Origin: a bacterium
Lineage (GTDB): Bacteria > Ratteibacteria > UBA8468 > B48-G9 > JAFGKM01
NCBI GenBank assembly: GCA_035370465.1
Contig: DAOOVW010000061.1
Location: 1 to 8,797 of the forward strand
Direction: 5' to 3'
DNA: 8,797 bases
This document shows, in pieces, positions 1-8,190 of the stretch. The position numbers and the translations under genes are program-made. The notes beneath the pieces were generated by a model that worked only from the letters and a program-made list of their open reading frames with translations, was not told where the DNA came from and ran no database searches. Position 1 is the stretch's first letter. Every line of letters begins with the position of its first letter.

Positions 1-10
1 CTCATCCCCG

Positions 11-33
11 CCTTCTCCCCAACGGGGAGAAGG
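11..33. repeat. Module A hairpin, copy 1
   Basis: A perfect 10-bp inverted repeat (CCTTCTCCCC, 3-nt loop AAC, GGGGAGAAGG). It lies in a 62-bp stretch (1-62) repeated exactly at 366-427. Other module A copies are at 376-398, 5292-5314, 5675-5697 and 8578-8600, and a 9-bp variant is at 5723-5743. The stem is the same in the five full copies while the loop changes (AAC, GCT, AGC), so the hairpin rather than the loop appears to be kept. Similar hairpins occur between genes in many bacteria; that is recollection, not a search. Confidence 0.85.
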
Positions 34-40
34 AAATAAA

Positions 41-191
41 TCCCCCTCAATCCCCGTTGTGCTATCTATACAAATCCACTTCTTAAAATCTCCCTCTGCC
101 CCTCTTTATAAAAGAGGGGAGTATTTTTGGATGACGCACCAACTCTGCTTTGCTACCCTTTGCTTCCTTAGTCGGTTTTTCAAAGGGGGAA
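41..191. repeat. Module B element, copy 1 (long form)
   Basis: The element begins TCCCCCT and ends AAAGGGGGAA, so its ends are inverted repeats. Inside are a CCCCGTTGT box (52-60), an extra hairpin at 99-119 (arms CCCCTCTTT/AAAGAGGGG, 9 bp, loop ATA), and the core box GCACCAACTCTG (136-147), followed after 22 nt by AGTCGGTTT (170-178). ACCAACT and AGTCGGT form a 7-bp stem with a single A/C mismatch on this strand, which becomes a G-U wobble in RNA read from the minus strand. Four further copies lie at 406-500, 5335-5465, 8469-8554 and 8607-8702. Confidence 0.8.
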
Positions 192-199
192 GCATCTCT

Positions 200-220
200 C
201 CTTCCCTTATAAAGGGAAGG
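200..220. repeat. Module C palindrome, copy 1
   Basis: A 9-bp perfect inverted repeat (CCTTCCCTT, loop ATA, AAGGGAAGG) followed by TCGGGATGGATTT. The same palindrome with the same tail is at 8711-8731. It is the unoccupied form of a site that at 4559-4636 and 5477-5574 carries GC-rich module D inserts. Confidence 0.8.
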
Positions 221-268
221 TCGGGATGGATTTATAAAAATGCCCTTACCTTATTTTTTCAAGGACCC

Positions 269-330
269 GGTTCTCACATCCAAAGGACCCCTCTGGGCGT
301 AGCCCAACGGGCGAGCCTTCGGAGAGAACC
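269..330. repeat. Nested palindrome carrying a module D copy
   Basis: The outer stem is GGTTCTC (269-275) with GAGAACC (324-330); a middle stem pairs AAGG (283-286) with CCTT (316-319). The inner 291-315 segment is a module D relative in the reverse-complement orientation (GGGCGTAG...ACGGGCGAG). An 8-bp direct repeat AAGGACCC occurs at 261-268 and 283-290. There is no U-run after it on either strand, so it does not look like a simple terminator. Confidence 0.65.
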
Positions 331-375
331 AGGCCCTTTTATCTTATTCTTTCTTAAAATCCCCCCTCATCCCCG

Positions 376-398
376 CCTTCTCCCCAACGGGGAGAAGG
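376..398. repeat. Module A hairpin, copy 2
   Basis: Identical in stem and loop (AAC) to the copy at 11-33, and part of the exact 62-bp duplicate 366-427. As in copy 1, module B follows directly, so A and B were probably duplicated together. Confidence 0.85.
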
Positions 399-405
399 AA
401 ATAAA

Positions 406-500
406 TCCCCCTCAATCCCCGTTGTGCCTATTGAAATACATAACGGCACCAACTCTGCTTTGCTACCCTTTGCTTCTTCAGTCGGTTTGTTAAAGGGGAG
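406..500. repeat. Module B element, copy 2 (short form)
   Basis: A 95-nt element bounded by TCCCCCT and TAAAGGGGAG. It has the GTTGT box (421-425), GCACCAACTCTG (446-457), a 22-nt pyrimidine-rich loop and AGTCGGTTT (480-488). It lacks the inner hairpin of the first copy. The linker GTTGTGCCTATTGAAATACA is nearly the same as in the copy at 8607-8702, so these two are the closest pair. Confidence 0.8.
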
Positions 501-571
501 AACTAAAAGAGAGAACTTATGGGTAAGGGATAGTTCCCCTTTGGGAGAGAATAGGTGAGAGGTGCCTTTTC

Positions 572-588
572 AGTCAAAGCAGTTGACT
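572..588 (-). terminator. Hairpin just after uvrA, weak terminator candidate
   Basis: AGTCAA and TTGACT form a 6-bp stem with a 5-nt loop, 7 nt past the uvrA stop codon on the minus strand. After the hairpin the minus strand reads GAAAAGG, so the U-tract of a classical intrinsic terminator is missing. The position fits a transcript end; the sequence supports it only partly. Confidence 0.3.
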
Positions 589-594
589 AAAAAC

Positions 595-3366
<2,772 letters not shown>

Positions 3367-3451
3367 AATTTATTATTTTACCCTCAAAATATAAATAATG
3401 GGATATATTCAATTTACAATTTTAATTAACAGAAAGTCCCGCAAATTTTAA

Positions 3452-3480
3452 TAATTATGCAGTTAATACCAATTTGACAA
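3452..3480 (-). promoter_or_regulatory. Candidate uvrA promoter
   Basis: On the minus strand TTGTCA (3480-3475) is followed after 15 nt by CATAAT (3459-3454), each matching five of six consensus bases; the spacer is short. It would give a leader of roughly 80 nt before the uvrA ATG. No LexA-type operator was recognised. The tract is AT-rich, so chance matches are likely. Confidence 0.25.
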
Positions 3481-3503
3481 TATACATACAGTAAAAATAT
3501 TTT

Positions 3504-3591
3504 CCCCTCACCTTAAATCACTCGGGCGTAGTCCACAGGCTCCGTAAGCCAAAAGCGAGGACCCTACGGACGAGGGGAAGGGTGAGGGGGG
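3504..3591. repeat. Large nested palindrome with module D, upstream of uvrA
   Basis: The outer arms CCCCTCACCTT (3504-3514) and AAGGGTGAGGGG (3578-3589) pair with one bulge. Inside, CTCG-GG-CGTAG (from 3521) pairs with CTACG-GA-CGAG (to 3574), keeping module D's two-base internal mismatch. At the tip TCC/GGA and GGCT (3539-3542)/AGCC make a further small stem. Apart from this element and the possible uvrA promoter, the 459-bp gap 3367-3825 holds no gene or other signal that I can support. Confidence 0.7.
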
Positions 3592-3796
3592 TATTAATTT
3601 CTATTATATATTTGATGTAAAAACAGTATGAATATCTTAGTGTCCAAAAATATGGGAGTTTAGGAAAATAGTATAAACCCCTTTCAAAATGTGAATTCTT
3701 TAAATTTTTTCATAGTTATAAAAAAACGGGATTTTAGGTTCTAACAGAAGGGAGAATATATTTAGAGAAGTAATGTAAGTTATTGATTTTCAAAAA

Positions 3797-3821
3797 CTTG
3801 TTAACTTCGTAAGTTAACAGG
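3797..3821 (-). terminator. Intrinsic terminator of the prepilin pair
   Basis: TGTTAACTT and AAGTTAACA form a perfect 9-bp stem with a 3-nt loop (3799-3819), extendable outward by a wobble and a C-G pair. On the minus strand it starts a few nucleotides after the stop codon at 3826 and is followed by AGTTTTTG, a short U-tract. The stem is AT-rich, so it may be a modest terminator. Confidence 0.6.
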
Positions 3822-3825
3822 AAGG

Positions 3826-4512
3826 TTAAAAAGGAAGAGCATTTTTTAATTTTATTGCTGTTTGTAAAACAACTGGTGCCTTGTTTTTTAATCCAGGGTC
3901 TTTTGATTTAGCAGAAAGAACTATTTTTACAAGCGTTGTCTCAGTGTCCAATTCCCCTGTAATAATATCTCTGCCTCTGCTATCATAATAAGTAAAATTT
4001 GAATATCTTGTATTTTCTGGCTCATCATTATTAACAACAAGTTCTACTTTATTATTTATATCAATTAGTGCTTCTTCATTATAAAAATTGGAGGCATCTG
4101 GTGGTAATGGGTCAGAATACCAACCAACCCATAAAGTTTTTGTATTATCTCCTTCATCAGTAAGTTCTCTTTCACTTGCAATTCTAACAATCATTGTTTC
4201 ATTTTGTGTTTCATTATAAGCAACAAGGGTATTATAAGAAACACATGTATCATCATAAGTTCCCTCATTAAGAGTAATTGACCTTATACAAGATGCATCA
4301 GCAAGTCCCCAACCACCTCTTTTACCATGAACAATTGTATCCATCATTTGAGAAAGTGTTTGTTGAATTTCACTATGTGCAACAACAATTTTTCTTACTG
4401 TTGACGCTCTAGCAAAAAGAACAGTTATAAGACCAAAAATAATGACAAGAATAAACATAGAAATCAAAATTTCAATAAGAGTAAATCCATTTCCAACCTT
4501 ACTTTTTTTCAT
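3826..4512 (-). CDS. PilW/GspJ-like prepilin-type protein
   Basis: A probable minor pilin or pseudopilin. The N-terminus is a class III signal: a short basic leader, prepilin-peptidase site Gly9-Phe10 (GFTLIE), Glu at mature position 5, and a hydrophobic helix over residues 10-34. The leader would be removed and Phe N-methylated at the cytoplasmic membrane, leaving a globular periplasmic or surface domain. That domain has two cysteines (75 and 90) that could form a disulphide. Length (228) and the helix continuation with QQTLSQMMDTI resemble the PilW/GspJ group; subfamily is inference. The ATG start has AGAGAGG about 7 nt upstream. It lies 131 bp after the PilV-like gene and probably shares its transcript, with a hairpin element between them. 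No pilus ATPase, platform protein or prepilin peptidase gene is in the window. Confidence 0.85.
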   Translation of the reverse strand: MKKSKVGNGFTLIEILISMFILVIIFGLITVLFARASTVRKIVVAHSEIQQTLSQMMDTIVHGKRGGWGLADASCIRSITLNEGTYDDTCVSYNTLVAYNETQNETMIVRIASERELTDEGDNTKTLWVGWYSDPLPPDASNFYNEEALIDINNKVELVVNNDEPENTRYSNFTYYDSRGRDIITGELDTETTLVKIVLSAKSKDPGLKNKAPVVLQTAIKLKNALPF

Positions 4513-4558
4513 ATTTTGCCTCTCTTAAACTATTGCTTTCCTTTCAAAAAAATCAACT

Positions 4559-4636
4559 CCTTCCTTTCCAAAAGGAAGGTAGGCTCGCCCGTAGGGTCCA
4601 CAGAATTTCTCTGGGCTATGCGCGAGGGGATGGATT
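4559..4636. repeat. Module C plus module D element between the two prepilin genes
   Basis: A 9-bp perfect hairpin (CCTTCCTTT, loop CCA, AAAGGAAGG; 4559-4579) is followed by a module D copy at 4584-4626, in which CTCG-CC-CGTAG pairs with CTATG-CG-CGAG. Within the stem one pair is a G-T wobble. The tail GGGATGGATTT matches the tail of the plain module C copies at 200-220 and 8711-8731, so this looks like a filled version of that site. In the mRNA it would lie between two co-oriented reading frames. Confidence 0.75.
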
Positions 4637-4643
4637 TCTCCCT

Positions 4644-5153
4644 TTAAAACAACCCATTTCTTGAAATATAAATTTCTCTTCTTGATAAAACCGCATTCCC
4701 TTTTCTTCTTAAAACATAAACAATAACTCTTAAACCCATCGCTTTGTCATAATCAGGAGAAGTCGCCCAGTTAGATAGGGGTGTAGAAGTGTCATTACCA
4801 TATCCAATTACATATCTTTCAATTTTAAATCTATCCTGAAATTCAGGAGGAGTAAAATCAGTTCCTGTTCCAATATTAATTGAATTTTCATCCTCAATTT
4901 CATCAACTATTTTCCCGTACTCCTCCGGTTTCTGTTCACCCCATCTATCACTATAAACAGGAGGAAATTCAAAATTTTTAACTTCTTCAATACTATATTG
5001 AGAAAGAGCATTTGCTATCATTATTTCATTTGCTTTATTTACAACATTCATATTTGATGACATTAAAAGTAAAACTATTCCTATAACAATAGCAATTAAA
5101 AATATAGAAATGACCATTTCAAGAAGAGTAAATCCATTTTTATAATTTTTCAT
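4644..5153 (-). CDS. PilV/GspI-like prepilin-type protein
   Basis: A second probable minor pilin or pseudopilin, 169 residues. It has a basic leader MKNYKNG, cleavage site Gly7-Phe8 (GFTLLE), Glu at mature position 5 and a hydrophobic helix over residues 8-31. The following stretch, with a conserved-looking NALSQYSIEEVKNF, resembles the PilV/GspI group, whose partners are PilW/GspJ-like; the next gene is exactly such a partner. The two probably form the tip complex of a type IV pilus or type II secretion pseudopilus; which one cannot be told from this window. The ATG start fits the leader length, though only a poor Shine-Dalgarno (GGGCG) precedes it. The frame ends a few nucleotides from a repeat element. 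Confidence 0.85.
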   Translation of the reverse strand: MKNYKNGFTLLEMVISIFLIAIVIGIVLLLMSSNMNVVNKANEIMIANALSQYSIEEVKNFEFPPVYSDRWGEQKPEEYGKIVDEIEDENSINIGTGTDFTPPEFQDRFKIERYVIGYGNDTSTPLSNWATSPDYDKAMGLRVIVYVLRRKGNAVLSRREIYISRNGLF

Positions 5154-5270
5154 TTTGCTTTTCGCCCATATTTATTTTACCATATTTATTTTTCTTTTTC
5201 ACCATTTTTTTACTTCTTATTTACTTTTTTCAATGTTTTTTTCTACTTGGAGGTAAATTTTTTATTCTCT
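5154..5270 (-). promoter_or_regulatory. AT-rich leader of the prepilin genes
   Basis: On the minus strand this is an A-rich, T/C-poor stretch upstream of the PilV-like gene that must hold its promoter unless transcription comes through repeat block 2. TTGAAA (5233-5228) is a possible -35, but no good -10 follows at 16-18 nt. CCATATTTATTTT occurs twice (5166-5178, 5180-5192) with a 14-bp period, close to the start codon; a binding site is possible but unproven. Confidence 0.25.
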
Positions 5271-5291
5271 CAAAATCCCCCCTCATCCCCA

Positions 5292-5314
5292 CCTTCTCCC
5301 CGCTGGGGAGAAGG
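5292..5314. repeat. Module A hairpin, copy 3
   Basis: The same 10-bp stem as the other copies, with loop GCT instead of AAC. It is the first module of repeat block 2 and is again followed directly by a module B element, keeping the A-B order seen at 1-191, 366-500 and 8578-8702. Confidence 0.85.
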
Positions 5315-5334
5315 ATAAAATCTCCCCCTCAAAA

Positions 5335-5465
5335 TCTCCCTTTATCCCCGTTGTAGTTATTAAATCCCTCTTAATCTCCCTTTTATAAAGGGAGAATTTT
5401 GGGGAACAAGCACCAACTCTGCTTTGCCATGCCTACCTTCCTTAGTCGTTTTACAAAAGGGGAAA
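5335..5465. repeat. Module B element, copy 3 (long form)
   Basis: It starts TCTCCCTTTATCCCCGTTGT and ends ACAAAAGGGGAAA. It carries GCACCAACTCTG (5410-5421) and AGTCGTTT (from 5444) separated by 22 nt, as in the other copies, with one G lost from the right box. Like the copy at 41-191 it has an extra hairpin before the core (5376-5394, arms CTCCCTTT/AAAGGGAG, loop TAT), at the equivalent place but with different sequence. Confidence 0.75.
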
Positions 5466-5476
5466 TTACAATAAAT

Positions 5477-5574
5477 CCCTTCCTTTTATAAAGGCCTCGC
5501 CCGTAGGCTGTAGCCTACAGGCTACGGCCGAGGGAAGGGGGGCTCGCCCGTAGGGCTACGCCCGAGGGGCTGGA
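5477..5574. repeat. Module C site with two module D inserts, including a 39-nt palindrome
   Basis: A CCTTCC...GGAAGG-type module C palindrome is interrupted by 5495-5533, a 39-nt palindrome whose arms pair at all but two positions (one C/C, one G/G mismatch). Directly after it is a plain 24-nt module D copy (5543-5566), CTCG-CC-CGTAG-GG-CTACG-CC-CGAG, then GGGCTGGATTT. The 33 bp 5541-5573 recur exactly at 5742-5774. Taking out the inserts leaves a sequence resembling the plain copies at 200-220 and 8711-8731. Confidence 0.75.
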
Positions 5575-5629
5575 TTTATTAAACCCCGTAAGCCCAACTT
5601 AGCACTTCTGCGTAGGGCTGGTTCGTATG
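5575..5629. repeat. 55-bp exact repeat, copy 1
   Basis: Identical over 55 bp to 8743-8797, which runs to the window edge. It contains AGCCC and GGGCT as a 5-bp inverted repeat around about 19 nt. In both places it follows module C and the GGATTT tail, so it is a fourth recurring part of the composite repeat. It is not coding in any convincing frame. Confidence 0.85.
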
Positions 5630-5674
5630 CTATATTTTAAACTGCCTGTGTAGAACAATCTCCCCTCATCCCCG

Positions 5675-5697
5675 CCTTCTCCCCAACGGGGAGAAGG
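5675..5697. repeat. Module A hairpin, copy 4
   Basis: A 10-bp perfect stem, loop AAC, with the usual CCCCTCATCCCC left flank. Unlike the other copies it is followed not by module B but by a TCCCCCTC-bounded palindrome at 5704-5785. Confidence 0.85.
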
Positions 5698-5703
5698 ATG
5701 AAA

Positions 5704-5785
5704 TCCCCCTCTCTCCTTCTCCCCTCTCCCCGCTGGGGAGAGGCTCGCCCGTAGGGCTACGCCCGAGGGGCTGGGGTGAGGGGGA
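5704..5785. repeat. Palindromic element with a module A-like hairpin and module D insert
   Basis: The outer arms are TCCCCCTC (5704-5711) and GAGGGGGA (5778-5785). Inside are a 9-bp hairpin CCTCTCCCC/GGGGAGAGG (5723-5743) and, directly after it, a 24-nt module D copy (5744-5767) identical to 5543-5566. Removing the module leaves GAGAGG joined to GGCTGGGGTGAGGGGG, which reads as an uninterrupted palindrome; the copy therefore looks inserted. Confidence 0.7.
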
Positions 5786-5794
5786 AATTTATCT

Positions 5795-5845
5795 CCTTCC
5801 CTTAATAAGGCATGCCCGTCTATCTTTGTAGAGGGGAAGGGAAGG
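5795..5845. repeat. Split module C palindrome at the end of the membrane-protein gene
   Basis: CCTTCCC (5795-5801) pairs with GGGAAGG (5839-5845). Between them is about 37 nt with the perfect palindrome GGCATGCC (5809-5816) and a small TCTA/TAGA stem. It begins 6 nt after the stop codon of the minus-strand gene ending at 5852 and could serve as its 3' mRNA hairpin, but no U-run follows it. Confidence 0.6.
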
Positions 5846-5851
5846 TGAGGG

Positions 5852-6511
5852 TCAGGGTGAGAATCTCTTATTCTTGGTTCTATTTTCTTTATATATATTA
5901 TAAAGAACAATAATAAAAAAAATAACCCCAGTAGAAAAAAATCCCCAATGAAAATTTTCTGGTTTCACAGAGAGATATATTTTGGGATTTATGAAAGCAT
6001 CAATTGTAAAAGAAATAAAAATAAAAAATAAACTTAATATAAACAAAATTTTCTCTCTATTCAAAATAATAATTTTTTCTTTTTTATCTTTAATTATCAA
6101 TATCATTACTCCGAAAACAATCATAAGAATAGAAACTAAAACAGGGCATATTACAGGAGATGCCCATGAAACAGGAATTGAAAAAAGGATATCCCAGGTA
6201 AATAATGATGAAGGCCATTTTAAAAGGACATAAAGGAATACATAATAAAAAATATCCCATAAACCAAATAAAATACAAAAACACCCTAAAATTTCAACGC
6301 CTTTTCCAATAAGATAACTCATTGTAGTTAACATAACTATTGTAGAAAGTTCTCTTCCAAGTTCAACTAAATATAGTTTTACTGGGGGCATTGGGAATGG
6401 GAAGAAGAACCCAGAAGGGCAATAAATTTCTCTTAAATAATAAACAACTGCTGCCTCTAAATATCCCATTGCTATCCCAAAAAGAACCAAATTTATAATT
6501 TTTTTTCTCAT
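5852..6511 (-). CDS. Polytopic membrane protein of unknown function
   Basis: A 219-residue integral membrane protein with about six hydrophobic segments (near 7-27, 54-70, 72-97, 117-140, 154-172, 187-207). Notable polar positions sit in or beside the membrane: GYLEA (16-20) with Glu19, YLRE (25-28), GRE (52-54), FGLWDIFYY (82-90), WPSSLFTWDILFSIP (99-113). Such charged, Trp/Pro-rich motifs suggest a conserved functional core, possibly around segments 1-4; I recall similar uncharacterised proteins in other bacteria but cannot name a family. It starts with an ATGA overlap on the metallophosphoesterase gene, so the two are probably translated together. The C-terminal tail (after about 208) is basic, and its last codons and TGA lie in repeat-like sequence. 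No function is assigned. Confidence 0.8.
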   Translation of the reverse strand: MRKKIINLVLFGIAMGYLEAAVVYYLREIYCPSGFFFPFPMPPVKLYLVELGRELSTIVMLTTMSYLIGKGVEILGCFCILFGLWDIFYYVFLYVLLKWPSSLFTWDILFSIPVSWASPVICPVLVSILMIVFGVMILIIKDKKEKIIILNREKILFILSLFFIFISFTIDAFINPKIYLSVKPENFHWGFFSTGVIFFIIVLYNIYKENRTKNKRFSP

Positions 6512-7416
6512 TTTAAGTAAATAATTTCTTCATTAAAGACAGCCCATTCTCCATTTAATAAGGAGTTGATGTTTTTTGATATATATGTCTGGACAAAAAT
6601 TTTATCTTTATAAACAACAAAATTTCTGAATTGGTAAGGTGGTTCAATTAAGGAAGAAGTTGAAATAAAATGGATATTGTTTTCTTTATAATGAAGATTT
6701 GAATGTATATGTCCTGATAACACAATTTTTACCTGTGGAAACTCTTTTATAATAGATAGAATTTCATTTGCTTTTGGCATCAATAAAGGTGTATTATGAG
6801 TAAAATTCTTTACAAGAAATTTTGTAAATCTATCACATATAAGTAATCTATGAGTTGCAATTATTGTTGGTTTTTGAGAATTCTCTTTTAAATCATTTTT
6901 AAGATAAGATATTTCTTCATCAGATGGGAAAATACCAATTATTATAAAATGCCAATTATTAAAATCAAATGAATAATATTTTTCCCCAAATACATCTTTG
7001 AAATTATTCTTCCCAACAACATCATGGTCTCCCATTACAACATAATAAGGAATTGTTGAATTATCAAGAATTTTTTTTACTTCCTCCATATCTTCTTTTT
7101 TTCCATACTCTGTTATATCTCCACAGTGAATTATAAAATCTGGTTTTACATTATTTCCAATGTATTTTATGGTTTTTTCAACAATTGAAAAAGAATAATA
7201 GGAGTTTTTCCAGTGAACTCTATAAGGTCCTATTTGAATAATATGTTTTGGTTCTTTTTTAAATTCTCCTTGACAAGTGCAATGAGTATCTGTTATAAGA
7301 GCAAATTTCAAAATTGGTTTTTCTTCATAAGAAGGAGCATTTTGCCAATTATATGAAGTAGAAAAAACAAAAGATGAAACAAGAAAAATAAATAGAAATA
7401 TTTTTTTTATGACCAT
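6508..7416 (-). CDS. Secreted calcineurin-like metallophosphoesterase
   Basis: A 302-residue protein of the dinuclear-metal phosphoesterase superfamily, which hydrolyses phosphomono- or diesters; the substrate is unknown. An N-terminal hydrophobic signal peptide (about 1-20) predicts export or a membrane anchor. The motifs run in order: DTH (43-45), GD (99-100), GDHD (129-132), His189 in ATHR, and GHIH (235-238). The third motif is usually GNHD/E; here the metal-ligand Asn is Asp130, and the fourth motif lacks a second adjacent His. The remaining ligands are present, so an active enzyme with altered metal preference is plausible. Its ATG lies 10 bp inside the end of the nitroreductase gene, and its TGA overlaps the start of the membrane-protein gene by 4 bp, so the three genes look coupled. 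No clear ribosome binding site precedes it, consistent with coupling. Confidence 0.88.
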   Translation of the reverse strand: MVIKKIFLFIFLVSSFVFSTSYNWQNAPSYEEKPILKFALITDTHCTCQGEFKKEPKHIIQIGPYRVHWKNSYYSFSIVEKTIKYIGNNVKPDFIIHCGDITEYGKKEDMEEVKKILDNSTIPYYVVMGDHDVVGKNNFKDVFGEKYYSFDFNNWHFIIIGIFPSDEEISYLKNDLKENSQKPTIIATHRLLICDRFTKFLVKNFTHNTPLLMPKANEILSIIKEFPQVKIVLSGHIHSNLHYKENNIHFISTSSLIEPPYQFRNFVVYKDKIFVQTYISKNINSLLNGEWAVFNEEIIYLK

Positions 7417-7904
7417 TTTTCTTTATGGAGAACTTCATTCAATGGTCTTTTCTCTTTTTTAGGACTTTCTGCTGGATAACCAATTGAAATCAGTGATACA
7501 AGTTTATATCCAGTTGGTACTTCTAAATATTCTCTTATTTTTTCAGCGTAATGTTTTTTATCACCTGCTATCCAACAACTTCCAAGTCCAAAACCTTTTG
7601 CAGCAAGTAAAATATATGTTGTGGCTGCTGACCCATCTTCTAAATAATATTTTGTATCTTTACAAAAAACAGCAACACAAACAGGGGCATCTGCAATAAA
7701 TTTCCCATAATCAGTTATATTTGCAATTTCGTTTCTTCTCTTTTCTTCTTTCACAACAATAAATTCCCATGGCTGAACATTTACAGCAGTTGGTGCAAAT
7801 CTCGCACAATCAATTATTTCTTTAATAATATCTTCTGGGACTTCCTTTTTTTGATATTTCCTTATACTTCTTCTTTCCTTCAAAATTTTTATAATTTCTT
7901 CCAT
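7407..7904 (-). CDS. Nitroreductase-family FMN oxidoreductase
   Basis: A 165-residue member of the nitroreductase-like flavoprotein family: homodimeric FMN enzymes that use NAD(P)H to reduce nitro compounds, quinones or other acceptors. Visible features are RRSIRKY (11-17), which contacts the FMN phosphate, NVQPW (42-46), EDGSAAT (89-95), GLGSCW (106-111) and IGYP (141-144). The size is that of the short single-domain members. The true substrate cannot be told. The ATG start is fixed by a strong GGAGGAG about 5 nt upstream. This start region (7896-7922) is identical over 27 bp to that of hicB. It follows hicA after 61 nt and overlaps the next gene by 10 bp. Confidence 0.92.
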   Translation of the reverse strand: MEEIIKILKERRSIRKYQKKEVPEDIIKEIIDCARFAPTAVNVQPWEFIVVKEEKRRNEIANITDYGKFIADAPVCVAVFCKDTKYYLEDGSAATTYILLAAKGFGLGSCWIAGDKKHYAEKIREYLEVPTGYKLVSLISIGYPAESPKKEKRPLNEVLHKEKWS

Positions 7905-7965
7905 TTTTCTCCTCCTCTATCATTCTATTTTCCAAGTGCATAGCAAAAATATATGTCAACTTCAT

Positions 7966-8190
7966 TCAAAGCAATTTTTTAAATTCCTCTATTTTTATTC
8001 CCATATCTCTTATAATTCCAGATAATGTTTTTTTCTTCATATCCTTTGAATGTATAGGAATTACAACTCTCCTTTTGTCTTTTTTTCTATAATAAACAGC
8101 ATGACTTCCAGATTGTCTATCAAAGACAAAACCTAATTTTATAGCAACTCTAATTACATCTTTTGGTTTCACAATTGGTAAAATACTCAC
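7966..8190 (-). CDS. hicA: HicA-family mRNA interferase toxin
   Basis: HicA toxins are small dsRBD-fold proteins that cleave mRNA and tmRNA and are neutralised by HicB. The 74-residue protein has the conserved GSHAVYY with the expected catalytic His30, the basic KKDKRR turn, VIPIH and the C-terminal KTLSGIIRDMGI. It starts with GTG inside a GTGA overlap with hicB's TGA, and AAAGG lies 7 nt upstream inside hicB; this start gives the family's usual N-terminus. The antitoxin comes first, the reverse of E. coli hicAB but common elsewhere. Toxin and antitoxin are thus made from one mRNA with coupled translation. All key residues are present, so the toxin appears intact. Confidence 0.93.
   Translation of the reverse strand: MSILPIVKPKDVIRVAIKLGFVFDRQSGSHAVYYRKKDKRRVVIPIHSKDMKKKTLSGIIRDMGIKIEEFKKLL

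Noticed and set aside
59..493. A 144-residue open frame on the plus strand
   Set aside because: It is made entirely of modules A to D, is rich in Pro, Arg, Leu and Gly from the palindromes, has no ribosome binding site, and no domain is recognisable.
41..500. Module B as an integron attC site or a CRISPR repeat
   Set aside because: The boxes do not match RYYYAAC/GTTRRRY, there are no cassettes or integrase, and the copies are not regularly spaced with unique spacers.
3690..3725. A nine-codon minus-strand frame MKKFKEFTF as a leader peptide before uvrA
   Set aside because: It has no ribosome binding site or attenuator-like stems, and short frames are frequent in AT-rich DNA.
5605..5630. GGGCTGGTTCGTATGC looking like a tRNA T-arm
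   Set aside because: No acceptor, D or anticodon stem can be placed around it, and the T-stem does not pair; it is part of the 55-bp repeat.
5599..5910. A 103-residue open frame on the minus strand (HPSPSGVALRASLSPAGRG-type)
   Set aside because: It is translated repeat sequence and overlaps the real membrane-protein gene in another frame; such SPAGRG-type strings are typical of spurious frames in palindromic repeats.
7931..7959. TTGACA on the minus strand (7959-7954) as a promoter for the nitroreductase gene
   Set aside because: No -10-like hexamer lies 16-18 nt downstream; the nearest (TAGAAT) is 26 nt away.
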